The notes under the pieces were generated by a model. That model saw only the letters and a list, made by a program, of their open reading frames with translations. It did no database searches and was not told where the DNA came from. A program made the translations under genes and the position numbers. This document shows, piece after piece, positions 1 through 8,797 of a stretch of DNA of 64,000 nt; within the stretch, counting starts at the first letter, position 1, and the number at the start of each line of letters is the position of its first letter. The DNA lies in the NCBI RefSeq assembly GCF_016901135.1, contig NZ_JAFEVL010000020.1, forward strand, positions 434,001 through 498,000, given 5' to 3'. Source of the stretch: Martinezella lusitana. GTDB taxonomy: Bacteria > Pseudomonadota > Alphaproteobacteria > Rhizobiales > Rhizobiaceae.

Positions 1-1
1 G

Positions 2-352
2 CGCAGCGACATCTTTGTGTCCGCCTTGACCCGGCGTCTGTTCGCCCGGGGCGATTTTGCCGCCGTCGAGCGGAAGGGCGAGGAGCAGGCCGGAGCGATC
101 TTCATCCGCCAACGGTTCCGCGACGGATCGGAGACCCTCTATGCCCCGGCACCGCAGAGCTTCTTTGACGATGAGGAGAGCGGCTCCCGCCTGTTCGAGA
201 TCCGCATCGAACGCAAGGAAGCCGCCGAGATTCGCCAGACCCTCGAGCGCGAACTGAAATTCGATCCGGATCTATGGATCATCGAGCTGGAGACCGACGA
301 TATCGCCGATATCGTCCCGCTCGTTGACCAACGTCCCAATCCTCTGGATTGA
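2..352 (+). CDS. DUF1491 family protein, 5' truncated by the window edge
   Basis: The reading frame is open from base 2 (R-S-D-I-F-V-S-A-L-T-R-R) to a TGA at 350-352. The residues before the first possible internal start (GTG at 17) still match how this family begins as I remember it (a short charged lead, then VSALxRR and a glycine/alanine-rich turn), so the true start is probably a few codons outside the window. The conserved core is FAAVERKGEEQAGAIFIRQ followed by a C-terminal acidic part with two DxxDI-type runs. DUF1491 proteins are short alphaproteobacterial cytoplasmic proteins of unknown function. It converges on the DUF2336 gene with a 6-nt gap. Confidence 0.8.
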   Translation, partial: RSDIFVSALTRRLFARGDFAAVERKGEEQAGAIFIRQRFRDGSETLYAPAPQSFFDDEESGSRLFEIRIERKEAAEIRQTLERELKFDPDLWIIELETDDIADIVPLVDQRPNPLD

Positions 353-358
353 TGGCCG

Positions 359-1303
359 CTATCGCCGGCCGACCACGCGCAGCTCCCGGATCGCACCGGA
401 CCTGGCGCCGATGAGCGGTTCCGCGGGGCGAGGGGCCGGATTGCCCTGGGGCAGATAGGTGTAGCTGTCGGCGCGGCGCCATGCATCCACTCTTGCCTGG
501 CTTTCCTCGGTATCGATGCCATCCAGAACCAGCCATGCGCGGCTGACGCTGCCATGCCGCTCCGCAAGATGCGGGTAGAAGCGCTCAAGCGAATAGACTG
601 CGTCGGCGAGGCCCATGCCGAGGCTGACCAGCGTCACCGCCAGCTGCTGGCCTGATGTATCGATCAAGATGCGCTCGGTGAGCCAATGGCTGGAGGAGAG
701 CGCATCGGCCAATGTGGCGGCAAATTGCAGTGCATCGCGTTCTCGCGCGAAGCGCACGAGCAGGGCTTCCTGCGTTTCGCTGAGGCTGCGCAAACCGAGG
801 CGATCCTGATCGTCGCGGGCCAGATGACGCGCGGCCTGCTTGATTTGCTGGCGCAATGCTTCTTCGCGCGACAGCCGTTCGGATTCCGTCGGGCCGGTCT
901 TCGGCGATGCTTCCCTTGCCGGGGCGTCCGCTGTCGTCATGCCGCGATCGGGCTCGGCCTGGTGCAGGCCGACAAGCGCGTCGATGACCTTGGGAGATAG
1001 GGACGGACGGCGGACGATTGCCCGCGCATGCGCTGCCCCTTGCGTGCGGGCGATGGTGATCAGCGTATCGTCATCAATCGCCTGCGAGCTGGTGAGGAAC
1101 GGAGCGGCGATCGCGATCGGCTGGCAACCGATGAACAGGGCAACGGCCTGAGGCACTGTCGGACATTGGGAAAGGGCGGCGACGGCCTGGCGCTTTGCCT
1201 CATCGGACGACGCCTGGAAAACCGGCGTGAAGAGTTCGGCAAACTGGCGGAGTTCCGATTTCGACGGATGGTTCATGCCTTCGAAGCTGGTGATCGTCGC
1301 CAT
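359..1303 (-). CDS. DUF2336 domain-containing protein
   Basis: A 314-residue protein starting MATITSFEGMNHPSKSEL. The ATG at 1303 is preceded by AAGGA about 9 nt upstream. The frame stays open 43 codons further upstream, but that part looks like non-coding translation. The N-terminal half is helical and repeat-like (FAELFTPVFQASSDEAKRQA, then LSQCPTVPQAVALF), as in DUF2336 proteins, which are alpha-helical alphaproteobacterial proteins of unknown role. A charged central linker (TTADAPAREASPKTGPTESE) separates it from a second helical half. There is no signal peptide or membrane span, so it is probably cytoplasmic. The family call is from pattern recognition; the function is unknown. Confidence 0.75.
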   Translation of the reverse strand: MATITSFEGMNHPSKSELRQFAELFTPVFQASSDEAKRQAVAALSQCPTVPQAVALFIGCQPIAIAAPFLTSSQAIDDDTLITIARTQGAAHARAIVRRPSLSPKVIDALVGLHQAEPDRGMTTADAPAREASPKTGPTESERLSREEALRQQIKQAARHLARDDQDRLGLRSLSETQEALLVRFARERDALQFAATLADALSSSHWLTERILIDTSGQQLAVTLVSLGMGLADAVYSLERFYPHLAERHGSVSRAWLVLDGIDTEESQARVDAWRRADSYTYLPQGNPAPRPAEPLIGARSGAIRELRVVGRR

Positions 1304-1832
1304 TAGAACCACGTCCTTCTTGCGGACTGTCGCAGGCTCTTCAAGGTCTCGAAACCGGTCACGCACGCCAACACCCATACTGATACGCAGAACAAAAACG
1401 CTGGGAGCCGGATTGTCGGACCTGTACCCCACCGCGCCTCTTTCCGGTCGTGCCGGATCGCCCTTTTACCGTTGGGAACGGCTTTGGCGGCGATTGTCGA
1501 AACGGGTGTGGACACGGTCGTCCTTGTCTGGCTTTCACAGAAGACTAAGGCCGGCAGGGTTAATGGTTGATGAAAACTTTATTAAAATGCCAATAAAAAT
1601 TGCGCGTTAAGCTTGCGCGAGGATATCGGCGGGATTTATGCCGGATAAGCCGCAGCCAAGGGCGATCAGCCTGCTGCGAAACGCATTCGCAGCGAGGCAT
1701 TGATGTGACGGCTCAACCTATAGGGGTTTGGCTTGGCATGTCGCCATAAAGCATTGCAGGCTTGCCTGAAGCCGCGCGTTTCGCTTCGATCACAGTCTAG
1801 TTGGGAAGACAGTCTAGTTGGGGAGAAGGTGC
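1304..1832. other. Intergenic region with a short tandem duplication
   Basis: 529 bases without a convincing gene. They contain the presumed promoter of the DUF2336 gene and an AT-rich patch around 1560-1610. Near the right end the 14-mer ACAGTCTAGTTGGG occurs twice (1792-1805 and 1809-1822) with a 17-nt period, just beyond the stop codon of the next gene. No promoter can be placed with confidence. Confidence 0.5.
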
Positions 1833-2039
1833 CTAGATGCCTCTCTGCTCACGCAGCGCGGCGAGCAGCTTTTCGGAGGTATTGTAGCCGGACTGAAATA
1901 GTCCAATGGCAGCGGAGGCCGCGAGCTGGGCTTCAGCACTTGTGATATCGATCCGCTTCTCCGTGCACCATGTATCGAGCGCACCGCGCAGGACCATGAC
2001 ATCCTCAGGTAAGAAGACGGAATTGCCCGTCGCATGCAT
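1833..2039 (-). CDS. Small conserved-looking hypothetical protein (68 aa)
   Basis: A compact 68-residue protein starting MHATGNSVFLPEDV and ending KLLAALREQRGI. GAGGG lies 8 nt before the ATG. The composition is that of a real soluble helical protein (amphipathic AEAQLAASAAIGLFQSGYNTSE segment, balanced charge, one Trp and one Cys), unlike the arginine- and proline-rich shadows elsewhere in this DNA. It resembles small rhizobial hypothetical proteins I recall, but I cannot name a family. No signal peptide or membrane span is visible. It is monocistronic, with a 14-bp tandem duplication just after its stop. Function is unknown. Confidence 0.72.
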   Translation of the reverse strand: MHATGNSVFLPEDVMVLRGALDTWCTEKRIDITSAEAQLAASAAIGLFQSGYNTSEKLLAALREQRGI

Positions 2040-2560
2040 TGCATCGCCCTCAGTTTTCGCTTTGACAATACGTTAATTTTTTGTGAGCGCAAATAATATT
2101 TGTGTGACGCTTTTTTGCAACGCGATGGTCGATTGTCTATTCGCGGGCGGCGCCAATCATTCACTTAAGAATATGATATTACAGGGCTTCATAGCCAAAT
2201 CGATTCCGGTGATTTTTCGTCGGCTGGTGAAACTAATCCTGCCTTCACAGCGTTATTAGGGCATGACGGCTCGTGCCAAGGGTGAAGTGCGACGATGATT
2301 AGCATTCTGTTAACCGCGCCATGTCTGAATTCGGCCAAAAGCAGTGATTTGCAGAATGCGGTCGTCAATAAAGTTAGCATGGGAGCCGCAATCGGTGCCC
2401 ATGCCACGGTGTCCAGTAAATACCGTGAGAAGGCGTGAATGTCTTCGTCTTGGCCCAAAGCATGGGGCTGGGATCGGAGGAAGCGCTAGCCCGTTTTGAG
2501 GACGGGCAGGGTGAAATCAGTCGCAAGTTCATCCGTCTCGAGACGCAAATGGAGACGAGA
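2040..2560. other. Intergenic region between two small genes
   Basis: 521 bases between divergent small genes. The left end is AT-rich (2060-2105) and presumably holds the promoter of the 68-aa gene. An open frame on the - strand (2189-2458) has no convincing composition or ribosome-binding site. I see no RNA gene or repeat here. Confidence 0.45.
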
Positions 2561-2728
2561 ATGGCAAAGATCATATCTCTTTCGGAGCGGCGATCGCGAA
2601 TGCCGCCACGCGCTCAAAAGGAGCCGGTGGAAGCAAAAATATTGCTGTTTACCGGTGTTCGCTACGAGCATCTGGACACCGCAACCGACCGCCCGGGGGC
2701 GGGGGGCAAGCGGGCAAAAAGCAAGTAG
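2561..2728 (+). CDS. Small basic protein of a rhizobial hypothetical type (55 aa)
   Basis: The ATG at 2561 follows GGAG at 2551-2554 with 6-nt spacing. The frame is open further upstream (from 2435) but that part lacks a good start context, so I use 2561. The protein begins MAKIISLSERRSR and contains EPVEAKILLFTGVRYEH, then a basic tail ending KRAKSK. The short N-terminal MAKIISL block followed by a basic stretch and an ILxFTGVRYE motif resembles small rhizobial proteins I have seen. The function is unknown. The basic tail could suggest nucleic-acid contact, but that is a guess. Confidence 0.62.
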   Translation: MAKIISLSERRSRMPPRAQKEPVEAKILLFTGVRYEHLDTATDRPGAGGKRAKSK

Positions 2729-2856
2729 CTGCCCATCACATGGACCGTCGCGGTGGCATCGGCATCGCGACAACACATTTTCGCTGCGGTACGCAGCCCG
2801 CAGATCGCAGCGATTGTCCCGCGAGCCTTGGGCTCAAACTTTGTTCTGGCCCATTC

Positions 2857-3405
2857 TCAGTTGTCATTGAATTCGTCACAGCCGGCTTCCGACAGGAAGT
2901 CACGGGCCGCATCGTCGAAGCTGGCTTGCGGCGCCATCGTATGCAGAACCGCATAGCCTTCGGTGCGCGGCACTTCCACGAGGATCGATTGCGCAAGAGA
3001 CGGCGGCAGGGCCTTTCGGATACCCGTGAGCTGTATGGGAGATGCCAAAAGCAAATCGAGCGTACCGCCGACGGACGTGCGGTCACTCATGCTGAACACC
3101 TCGTTGGATGCCGCGTCGTAGACGGCTAGCGACCAGAAGGGTACCTTGCCTTTGGCGGTCAGGTGTACCGGCTTGTCTTCGATGTCGAATGCGCAAACCG
3201 CGGTCCGGATATAGGGGTCGGTATTGGAAAGCCCCGCATCGTCATCCTTGTCGTCGAGCATGTAGAAATGGTTCTCGTCGCCCTCGTCGGAGACGCGGGT
3301 ATAGGCGTCGCGATCGGAGAAATGCGGCAGCGACAGAATGATGACGAGATGCAGCAGCGCTGCGCCGAATAGGCCGGTCAGAACAGCGAAAACGAACCTA
3401 AACAT
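2857..3405 (-). CDS. DUF1254-type membrane-anchored protein
   Basis: 182 residues with one N-terminal membrane segment (about residues 4-28, FVFAVLTGLFGAALLHLVIIL) followed by an extracytoplasmic domain. That domain contains DPYIRTAVCAFDIEDKPVHL, VPFWSLAVYDAASNEVFSMSDR and a C-terminal DFLSEAGCDEF. The FWSLAVYD block is typical of the DUF1254 half of the DUF1254/DUF1214 pairs found in rhizobia. Its ATG lies inside the last codons of the upstream gene (8-nt overlap), so the two are translationally coupled. Two cysteines in the outer domain might form a disulfide. The biochemical role is not established. Confidence 0.75.
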   Translation of the reverse strand: MFRFVFAVLTGLFGAALLHLVIILSLPHFSDRDAYTRVSDEGDENHFYMLDDKDDDAGLSNTDPYIRTAVCAFDIEDKPVHLTAKGKVPFWSLAVYDAASNEVFSMSDRTSVGGTLDLLLASPIQLTGIRKALPPSLAQSILVEVPRTEGYAVLHTMAPQASFDDAARDFLSEAGCDEFNDN

Positions 3406-3985
3406 GGCCGCATCCGATCTTTTCGAGTTTCGGCATGGTCAGATCGATCAGCCCGGAATTGCTGGCCGCAGGCGAATCCAGCAGCGTCCACACCAGCCGA
3501 AAATTGCCGGCGGCGGGTAGCGCGAGCCAGTTGCCTGCATGGGCATCGGGCGAAATGGTAATGTCGAAGCTTGAATCCGGATTGCGCAGCACGACCCAGG
3601 AATTGATCGTCGACGGTCGTCCCGCAGGCCCGGCCAGCGGTTCGCCGTCATTGCCCGCGATGAAAAGCGTCCAGAGCCGCGCCGGCGGCGTCTGGCCGCT
3701 GATACGATAGCTGCAACTTGTCGTCAGCCGCCCGCCTGCACTATCGTCGGAAGCGGTGAACACCAACCCCTCCGCCGTGCCATAGAGCAATCGGCCCGCG
3801 CGGGCGCGATGTGACTTGGCATAGGGATCGGCATCGGCCGTTTGCATTTCCGGAAACGCCTGCCAGACGCCTAGCTTGATCGCACCGAAACCGGAGGTCA
3901 CATCCAGCGCAAAAAGCGTGAACACGATCCCGCCGCCGAAGGCGATCAGCAGTGAAAGCGCAACAAGAAGGGGAACTCGGAACAC
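3398..3985 (-). CDS. DUF1214 domain-containing membrane-anchored protein
   Basis: 195 residues from a GTG at 3985 (VFRVPLLVALSLLIAFGGG), with GAGG about 11 nt upstream. The open frame extends to 4204 but the extra 73 residues look non-coding. An N-terminal membrane segment (about residues 5-28) is followed by the DUF1214 domain: GVWQAFPEMQTADADPYAKS, ARAGRLLYGTAEGLVF, CSYRISGQTPPARLWTLFI, and FDITISPDAHAGNWLALP near the end. The N-W-L-x-x-P close is a DUF1214 hallmark. It is the first gene of a two-gene operon with the DUF1254 gene; both products probably sit on the outer face of the inner membrane. The start codon is moderately certain. Confidence 0.75.
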   Translation of the reverse strand: MFRVPLLVALSLLIAFGGGIVFTLFALDVTSGFGAIKLGVWQAFPEMQTADADPYAKSHRARAGRLLYGTAEGLVFTASDDSAGGRLTTSCSYRISGQTPPARLWTLFIAGNDGEPLAGPAGRPSTINSWVVLRNPDSSFDITISPDAHAGNWLALPAAGNFRLVWTLLDSPAASNSGLIDLTMPKLEKIGCGHV

Positions 3986-4252
3986 CCTGGGATCGTCCTC
4001 GTGACAAATCAGTGTCGATTTATTCCTGATTCTGACGGTAGGGGGAAGGGCGGGCGTCGTCGGGCGGCGTTGGGTCGATATCACGGATGGGCAAAAATGC
4101 GGGAAGGAGCCTCGTGAATGCGAGCATCTGCCGGGGTTGCTTGCTCCCGCAGCTGGGATGTCGAGTTCAGATGTTTTCCTGTATCTTTTCGGTGGAAAGC
4201 CCAAAAGAGCGGAGGCCGATCGCGGGCCTCGTTACCCTTTCTCCCGACGTCG

Positions 4253-6448
4253 CTATTCCGCGGCGGCCAACTTCTGCGCTTCGAGCGCCGGCGCCGTCTT
4301 CAGCCTTTCACCGATATCGCGAAGGATCTTCGTGGAATCCACCGACAGCGAGCGTGGTCTAATGAGTGGCGGCAGGCCGCCATCCGTCGTGCTCGCCGGC
4401 TTCTTAGCCGCCACCGTCTGCGGCTTCTGCGCCGGGAACGGATTGCTGATGCCTGGAATTGGTTTCAGCACGACACCCTGGTTCGCATAGTCCATGATCT
4501 TCTTGAAGGTCATGGCCGGCAGCGTGCCGCCCGTCATGTTGTTGGTCGAGGTATAGTCGTCGTTGCCGAACCAGACGGCGCAGGTATAGTTGCCGGTAAA
4601 GCCGATGAACCAGGCGTCGCGATAGGCTTGAGTTGTGCCGGTCTTGCCGCCGATGACGATGCCGTTGTCCAGCGCTGCCTTGCGGCCGGTGCCGATCACC
4701 GGAACCTGTGTCAGCATCTGGTTCATGTAGGAGGTGGCTTTTTCGCTGAGGACGCGCTTGGCGGGCGGCTCGTCGCGACTGAAATCATAAATCACCTTGC
4801 CGTCATAGCCGGTGATCTGTTCGATGCCGTGACGCCGCGACTGCATGCCATCGGCCGGGAAAACCGCATAGGCCGTGGCCTGGTCGAGCACGGTCACTTC
4901 CGATGTGCCGATCGGAATGGTCTTGTCGTTGCGGATCGGCGTCTCCACGCCCAAGGCCTTGGCCATGTCGCGAATGGGCTGAATGCCGAACTTCTCCTTG
5001 GCCAAACGCACCGGAACCGTGTTGATCGACTGCGTGATCGCCTGCGTCAGCGTCACCTTGCCTTCATAGCGGTTCTCGTAGTTGTGCGGGCTCCAGTTGC
5101 CCCAGGTGATCGGTGCGTCGACGATGGTGGATGTCGGCGTCATGCCGTTCTCCATCGCCACGGAGTAGGTGTAGATCTTGAACGAGGAGCCTGGCTGGCG
5201 CAGCGCCCTGGTCGCGCGGTTGAACTGGCTTTCGCCGTAGTCGCTGCCGCCGACCATGGCGCGGACCGCGCCGCCGCTTTCGATGAGAACGCTGGCGCCC
5301 TGCTTGGCATGGTAGCGCTCGCCATATTCCATCAGGCTGGACTGGATCGAATCCTCCGCCGCCTTCTGCAGCCCCATGTCGATAGTCGTGCGGACGATCA
5401 GCGAGCGTTCCGGAAAACGCGTGGCAAGCCGCTGCACTTCATCGAAGGACCAGTCGAGGAAATAGTCCGGAGAGTCGATCTGGGCGCGGTCGACGATGGA
5501 GGCGGGATTGCGCCGTGCGGCGATCACCTGGCCCTCGGTCATCAATCCGCTCTGCACAAGGTTGGACAGCACATCGTTGGCACGGGCGCGCGCGGCCGGT
5601 AGATTGACGTGCGGCGCATATTTCGCCGGTGCCTTGAACAGGCCAGCGAGCATCGCGGCCTCCGCCAGATTGACGTCAGTGATGCTCTTGCCGAAATAGA
5701 ATTGCGCTGCCGCTGCCGCGCCGAAAGTGCCGCCGCCCATATAAGTGCGGTCGAGATAGAGGCTGAGGATCTCCTTCTTGGAGAGATTGGCTTCCAGCCA
5801 GATCGCCAAAAAGGCCTCCTTGATCTTGCGGTCGATGGAGCGCTCGTTGTTGAGGAAGATGTTCTTGGCAAGCTGCTGCGTCAGCGTCGAGCCGCCCTGG
5901 ACGACGCCGCCGGCCTGCGCATTGACGGTCACCGCGCGGAACAGGCCGATCACGTCGATGCCGAAATGGTCGAAGAAACGCCGGTCCTCCGTCGCAAGCA
6001 CCGCCTTGATGAAATAGTCCGGCAGCTGGTCTACGGGAACGGAATTCTCGTGAATGATGCCGCGATGGCCGATGACGTTGCCGTAGCGGTCGAGGAAGGT
6101 GACGGCGAAGTTGCCGCGGTTGCGCCAGTCGCCCTGCGTGGCGTCGAAAGCCGGCATGGCGAGCATCAGCATGACGACGGAGCCGGCCGCGCCGAGCGTC
6201 AGGCCTTCGCCGAGCAGTTCGAAAACGATGCGCTTCCAGCCGCGCACGCGGAAGCGTCGGAAGAAAATCGTGATATCTTCCCAGGCTTCGGCAAGGCGGA
6301 AACCGGCATTCCACAAGGTGGAGTCGATCCATGAATCGATACGCAGAAAGAAATAGCGCTTCCGGCGCGGTGGCCTTTCGGCTCCGCTCTCCTGTTGCGT
6401 CCCGGGCTCCGTCTTCGGCCCGTTTTCTGGATTGGATGGGTCTTCCAC
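4253..6448 (-). CDS. Class A penicillin-binding protein (PBP1A type)
   Basis: A 731-residue bifunctional peptidoglycan synthase. A charged cytoplasmic tail (1-70) is followed by a membrane anchor at about 78-100. The GT51 glycosyltransferase domain carries the catalytic glutamate E154 in ATEDRRFFDHFG and GGSTLTQQLAKN. The transpeptidase domain has SxxK at S421-K424 (GSSFK), SxN at S474-N476 (SIN) and KTG at 602-604. All hallmark residues are present, so both activities should be intact: glycan polymerisation and peptide cross-linking in the periplasm. Length is normal for short alphaproteobacterial class A PBPs. The Pro/Glu-rich N terminus and the extension after the transpeptidase domain look disordered. 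It is divergent from the YcgN-type gene. Confidence 0.93.
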   Translation of the reverse strand: MEDPSNPENGPKTEPGTQQESGAERPPRRKRYFFLRIDSWIDSTLWNAGFRLAEAWEDITIFFRRFRVRGWKRIVFELLGEGLTLGAAGSVVMLMLAMPAFDATQGDWRNRGNFAVTFLDRYGNVIGHRGIIHENSVPVDQLPDYFIKAVLATEDRRFFDHFGIDVIGLFRAVTVNAQAGGVVQGGSTLTQQLAKNIFLNNERSIDRKIKEAFLAIWLEANLSKKEILSLYLDRTYMGGGTFGAAAAAQFYFGKSITDVNLAEAAMLAGLFKAPAKYAPHVNLPAARARANDVLSNLVQSGLMTEGQVIAARRNPASIVDRAQIDSPDYFLDWSFDEVQRLATRFPERSLIVRTTIDMGLQKAAEDSIQSSLMEYGERYHAKQGASVLIESGGAVRAMVGGSDYGESQFNRATRALRQPGSSFKIYTYSVAMENGMTPTSTIVDAPITWGNWSPHNYENRYEGKVTLTQAITQSINTVPVRLAKEKFGIQPIRDMAKALGVETPIRNDKTIPIGTSEVTVLDQATAYAVFPADGMQSRRHGIEQITGYDGKVIYDFSRDEPPAKRVLSEKATSYMNQMLTQVPVIGTGRKAALDNGIVIGGKTGTTQAYRDAWFIGFTGNYTCAVWFGNDDYTSTNNMTGGTLPAMTFKKIMDYANQGVVLKPIPGISNPFPAQKPQTVAAKKPASTTDGGLPPLIRPRSLSVDSTKILRDIGERLKTAPALEAQKLAAAE

Positions 6449-6613
6449 GCGCTACTTCCCGACCACAATACTGCTGCGTGTCTCCTTGTGGCACACGCAA
6501 AGCCCATTATCTCATAGAATGGCGAATTGAATAATTGGTTGATTTAGAGAAAAGAACAAGAGACACGCATGCCGCGGCCCGTATTTCCTGCCTGGGCGGC
6601 GAGGATGATGAGG

Positions 6614-7099
6614 ATGGACGAGATACCTTTCTGGAAAAGCAAGGCGCTGGCGGAGATGAGCACGCCGGAATGGGAAAGCCTTTGCGACGGCTGCGGCCTC
6701 TGTTGTCTCAACAAGCTGGAGGACTGGGATAGCGGCGACGTCTACTTCACGTCGGTCCGCTGCAAGCTGATGGATGGCGAAAGCTGTCAATGCACCAGCT
6801 ATCCGAACCGCTGGGATTTCGTGCCCGATTGCGTGCAGCTGACGCCGGAAAAGGTACCGGAGCTGGCATGGCTGCCGCCCACCTGCGCCTATCGTCTCGT
6901 CGATGAAGGCCGTGACCTCTATTGGTGGCACCCGTTGATATCGGGCGATCCGGAAACGGTTCATATCGCCGGCGTCTCCGCGCGGGGACGCACGATCAGC
7001 GAGAACGATGTCGAGCTCGACGATTTCGAGGATTATGTCGTCGACTGGCCGTTGACCGTGGAAGACCACATGGAGCCTAACCCTCCGGCAAAACCATAG
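6614..7099 (+). CDS. YcgN/YkgJ family cysteine-cluster protein (UPF0260)
   Basis: 161 residues starting [24 protein letters not shown] lies 9 nt upstream; in-frame ATGs at 6605 and 6608 are alternatives. The N terminus carries the family signature CDGCGLCC, with further cysteines ([26 protein letters not shown]), consistent with a zinc- or iron-sulfur-binding fold. UPF0260 proteins are about 150 residues, so this is full length. Function in the family is not firmly known. Its 3' end overlaps the convergent YjbR-type gene by 23 nt. Confidence 0.85.
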   Translation: MDEIPFWKSKALAEMSTPEWESLCDGCGLCCLNKLEDWDSGDVYFTSVRCKLMDGESCQCTSYPNRWDFVPDCVQLTPEKVPELAWLPPTCAYRLVDEGRDLYWWHPLISGDPETVHIAGVSARGRTISENDVELDDFEDYVVDWPLTVEDHMEPNPPAKP

Positions 7100-7406
7100 A
7101 TTTCGGCGCCACGTTTCGCCATGCCTGCCGCACGAGCGCCTCTATCGTCTCGCGATCTGCGCCATGGTGGAGAAGCCGCGTCGATCCCTTGAGCCCCCAG
7201 CCACCAGGCACGGCCGCGACATGCTGTGGCAAGGTGGCCAGCGCCATCTGCTGCTGATCGGGCGTCAGCTTGACCACGCAGAAATCGGGGCCTGGAAGAG
7301 TCATGAAGATCTTGCTCCGTACCCGAAAGTCACGGATTCCGAAATGCGAGCCTTCCGCCGCCTCCGGCAGCCCGAGAGCAAGGGCAATGAGATCCTCGTC
7401 TGTCAT
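7077..7406 (-). CDS. MmcQ/YjbR-type DNA-binding-fold protein
   Basis: 109 residues taking the ATG at 7406 ([23 protein letters not shown]). The frame is open to 7535, and an ATG at 7490 is possible, but the family begins at about this point. Family features are LPEAxxGxHFG near the start, [11 protein letters not shown], a central VVKLTPDQQ and the C-terminal [12 protein letters not shown]. YjbR/CyaY-like proteins are small cytoplasmic proteins of unclear function. No clear Shine-Dalgarno precedes 7406, so the start is only moderately sure. Confidence 0.75.
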   Translation of the reverse strand: MTDEDLIALALGLPEAAEGSHFGIRDFRVRSKIFMTLPGPDFCVVKLTPDQQQMALATLPQHVAAVPGGWGLKGSTRLLHHGADRETIEALVRQAWRNVAPKSMVLPEG

Positions 7407-7552
7407 GGGGGCAACAATATCACGCCTGGCTGCAATGCGGAAAATGGTTGCCTGCGACGAAACGGTCTCATGGGTGAGCGGCCGATTCATTGAATTGATT
7501 CCGCGCGCATGATATCGCGCGGTGCCTTCGCACATGCACAGGGAGCCGTCGC

Positions 7553-7861
7553 GTGATCCGTCATATCGTCTTCTTCACCGTTCCCGATCGCGCCAATCTT
7601 GAGGACGTTCGCTCCGGCCTGTCGATCCTGACCGCCATCCCGCATGCGCGCCTGCTGGAGATCGGCACGAATGTAAAAACCGATCAGCTCGGCACCGACG
7701 TCGATATCGTCGTCTATGGCGAGTTCGATGACGAGGCCGCGCTCGCCGCCTACAAGGCGCATCCGAATTATCAGCGCTCCATCGATCGCGTTCGCCCGCT
7801 GCGGGAGATGCGGATTGCTGCCGATTACGAGACGACGGTTGCGGTCCGCGAGCCGTTCTAG
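7553..7861 (+). CDS. Dabb family (stress-responsive alpha/beta barrel) protein
   Basis: 102 residues from a GTG start with GGAG about 8 nt upstream. It begins MIRHIVFFTVPDRANLEDV and has the Dabb-domain run VDIVVYGEFDDEAALAAYKAHPNYQ, with the typical AYxxHPxH/Y region near residues 66-73. Dabb proteins are small dimeric ferredoxin-like barrels, some with monooxygenase- or cyclase-like activity and many uncharacterised. The length fits a single domain. It stands alone, divergent from the YjbR-type gene. Confidence 0.85.
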   Translation: MIRHIVFFTVPDRANLEDVRSGLSILTAIPHARLLEIGTNVKTDQLGTDVDIVVYGEFDDEAALAAYKAHPNYQRSIDRVRPLREMRIAADYETTVAVREPF

Positions 7862-8411
7862 ATGAAGCTCTGGCGAGAGCTTCCATCGCCAGTCATTTCA
7901 AGCGATTGAGCGCTCGAACGGAATCGGAGTGTCGACGAGCGGATTCATTGCGAGAGATCCTTGAATCAACGTCTGAGGTTCCGGACTCGACTTCAGAAGA
8001 AGCGCCCTCAAGTGATTCAAAAGACTCAAGGAAGACTTGGTGTTTTACGTTCGTAAAACACTTGAGGGCCGATTGGATTGGCCAAGCATGCGCGATCGAT
8101 CATGACGCGCTTATGAGTCAATGATAATCAAGAATGATTAAAAATGCCTGAGTCTTCGGTTTATGCATGCTGCCGCGAACGGAATACATGCGGCATGACG
8201 AACATAGATAGGAAATTGGCATCGATAGCGTTCGATAGACTGCCTTCGCCGCCGCTTTGGCATTTCGTACATAATAAATTCAAATAGTTAAATTCAACTT
8301 TGAGCCTGCTGCACGTCCTGCGAGCGGAAAATTACCGCCCATTCATTTGCCATTCAGACGTGTTTGGGTACATATTTGCTCAAGTTAATGTCCCTGTGGG
8401 AAGTCTGAAGC
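7862..8411. other. Long intergenic region upstream of feuN, with a nested inverted repeat
   Basis: 550 bases between the Dabb gene and feuN. A frame at 7906-8124 gives a Ser/Glu-rich protein with no convincing start and is not called. The region contains the inverted-repeat block listed separately at 8004-8069, then an AT-rich stretch (8110-8400) that presumably holds the feuN promoter. I could not fix -35/-10 boxes. Confidence 0.5.
8004..8069. repeat. Nested inverted repeats (possible structured RNA or site)
   Basis: GCCCTCAAGTG (8004-8014) is matched perfectly by CACTTGAGGGC (8059-8069). Inside and overlapping the right arm is a 9-bp hairpin TGTTTTACG-TT-CGTAAAACA (8041-8060). The two structures share two bases, so they compete if transcribed. 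No poly-T run follows on the + strand, so it is not a standard terminator. Confidence 0.6.
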
Positions 8412-8660
8412 ATGGCCTCATTTTTAAGCATAGCAGCAGCGGCGGTCGTCTTGGCCGGCTCGGCTGTTTTGCCGGCGCCGACGTCGACCCTGGTGGCCCG
8501 CGCCAACAGCGATTGCAGCGAGGCTGCGGCCGCTGTCGTTGAAAAGACGGGTGGGCAGCTCCTTTCCGCGCAGCCGTCTGGCGATAGCTGTGTCATCACC
8601 GTTCTCGTGCAGGGCAACGGGCAGCGTCCGCGCAAGGTGACGATGAAGGTGCCGATGTGA
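8412..8660 (+). CDS. feuN: FeuN, small periplasmic modulator of FeuQ
   Basis: An 82-residue protein with an N-terminal export signal (SFLSIAAAAVVLAGSAVL) and a mature part containing DCSEAAAAVVEKTGG, then VITVLVQGNGQRPRKVTMKVPM. Two cysteines (in SDCSE and DSCVI) may form a disulfide. Its size, signal peptide and place directly upstream of feuP-feuQ match FeuN of Sinorhizobium meliloti, reported as a small periplasmic protein that restrains FeuQ signalling. GGGAAG precedes the ATG by 8 nt. The identification rests on context and size more than on alignment. Confidence 0.8.
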   Translation: MASFLSIAAAAVVLAGSAVLPAPTSTLVARANSDCSEAAAAVVEKTGGQLLSAQPSGDSCVITVLVQGNGQRPRKVTMKVPM

Positions 8661-8797
8661 AGCATGAGCATCTTGGGTCATAACGCGCAGCGGACGTTCT
8701 AAAGCCTTGAATCTCACGCAAAATCTTATCGTTTCCATGATTCCACTGTAGCTCGATTTACAGTACTGTTTCTCGAACCGGGGAAATTGGGTCCAAC

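Noticed and set aside
4118..5602. 494-codon open frame on the + strand
   Set aside because: It is antisense to the class A PBP gene, whose catalytic motifs are intact on the other strand. It is arginine-, alanine- and histidine-rich and has no ribosome site or family resemblance.
8004..8069. Miniature transposable element
   Set aside because: Terminal repeats are perfect, but I see no target-site duplication at the ends and no second copy in this window.
7906..8124. 72-codon Ser/Glu-rich frame before feuN
   Set aside because: No ribosome site, low-complexity translation, and it runs through the inverted-repeat block.
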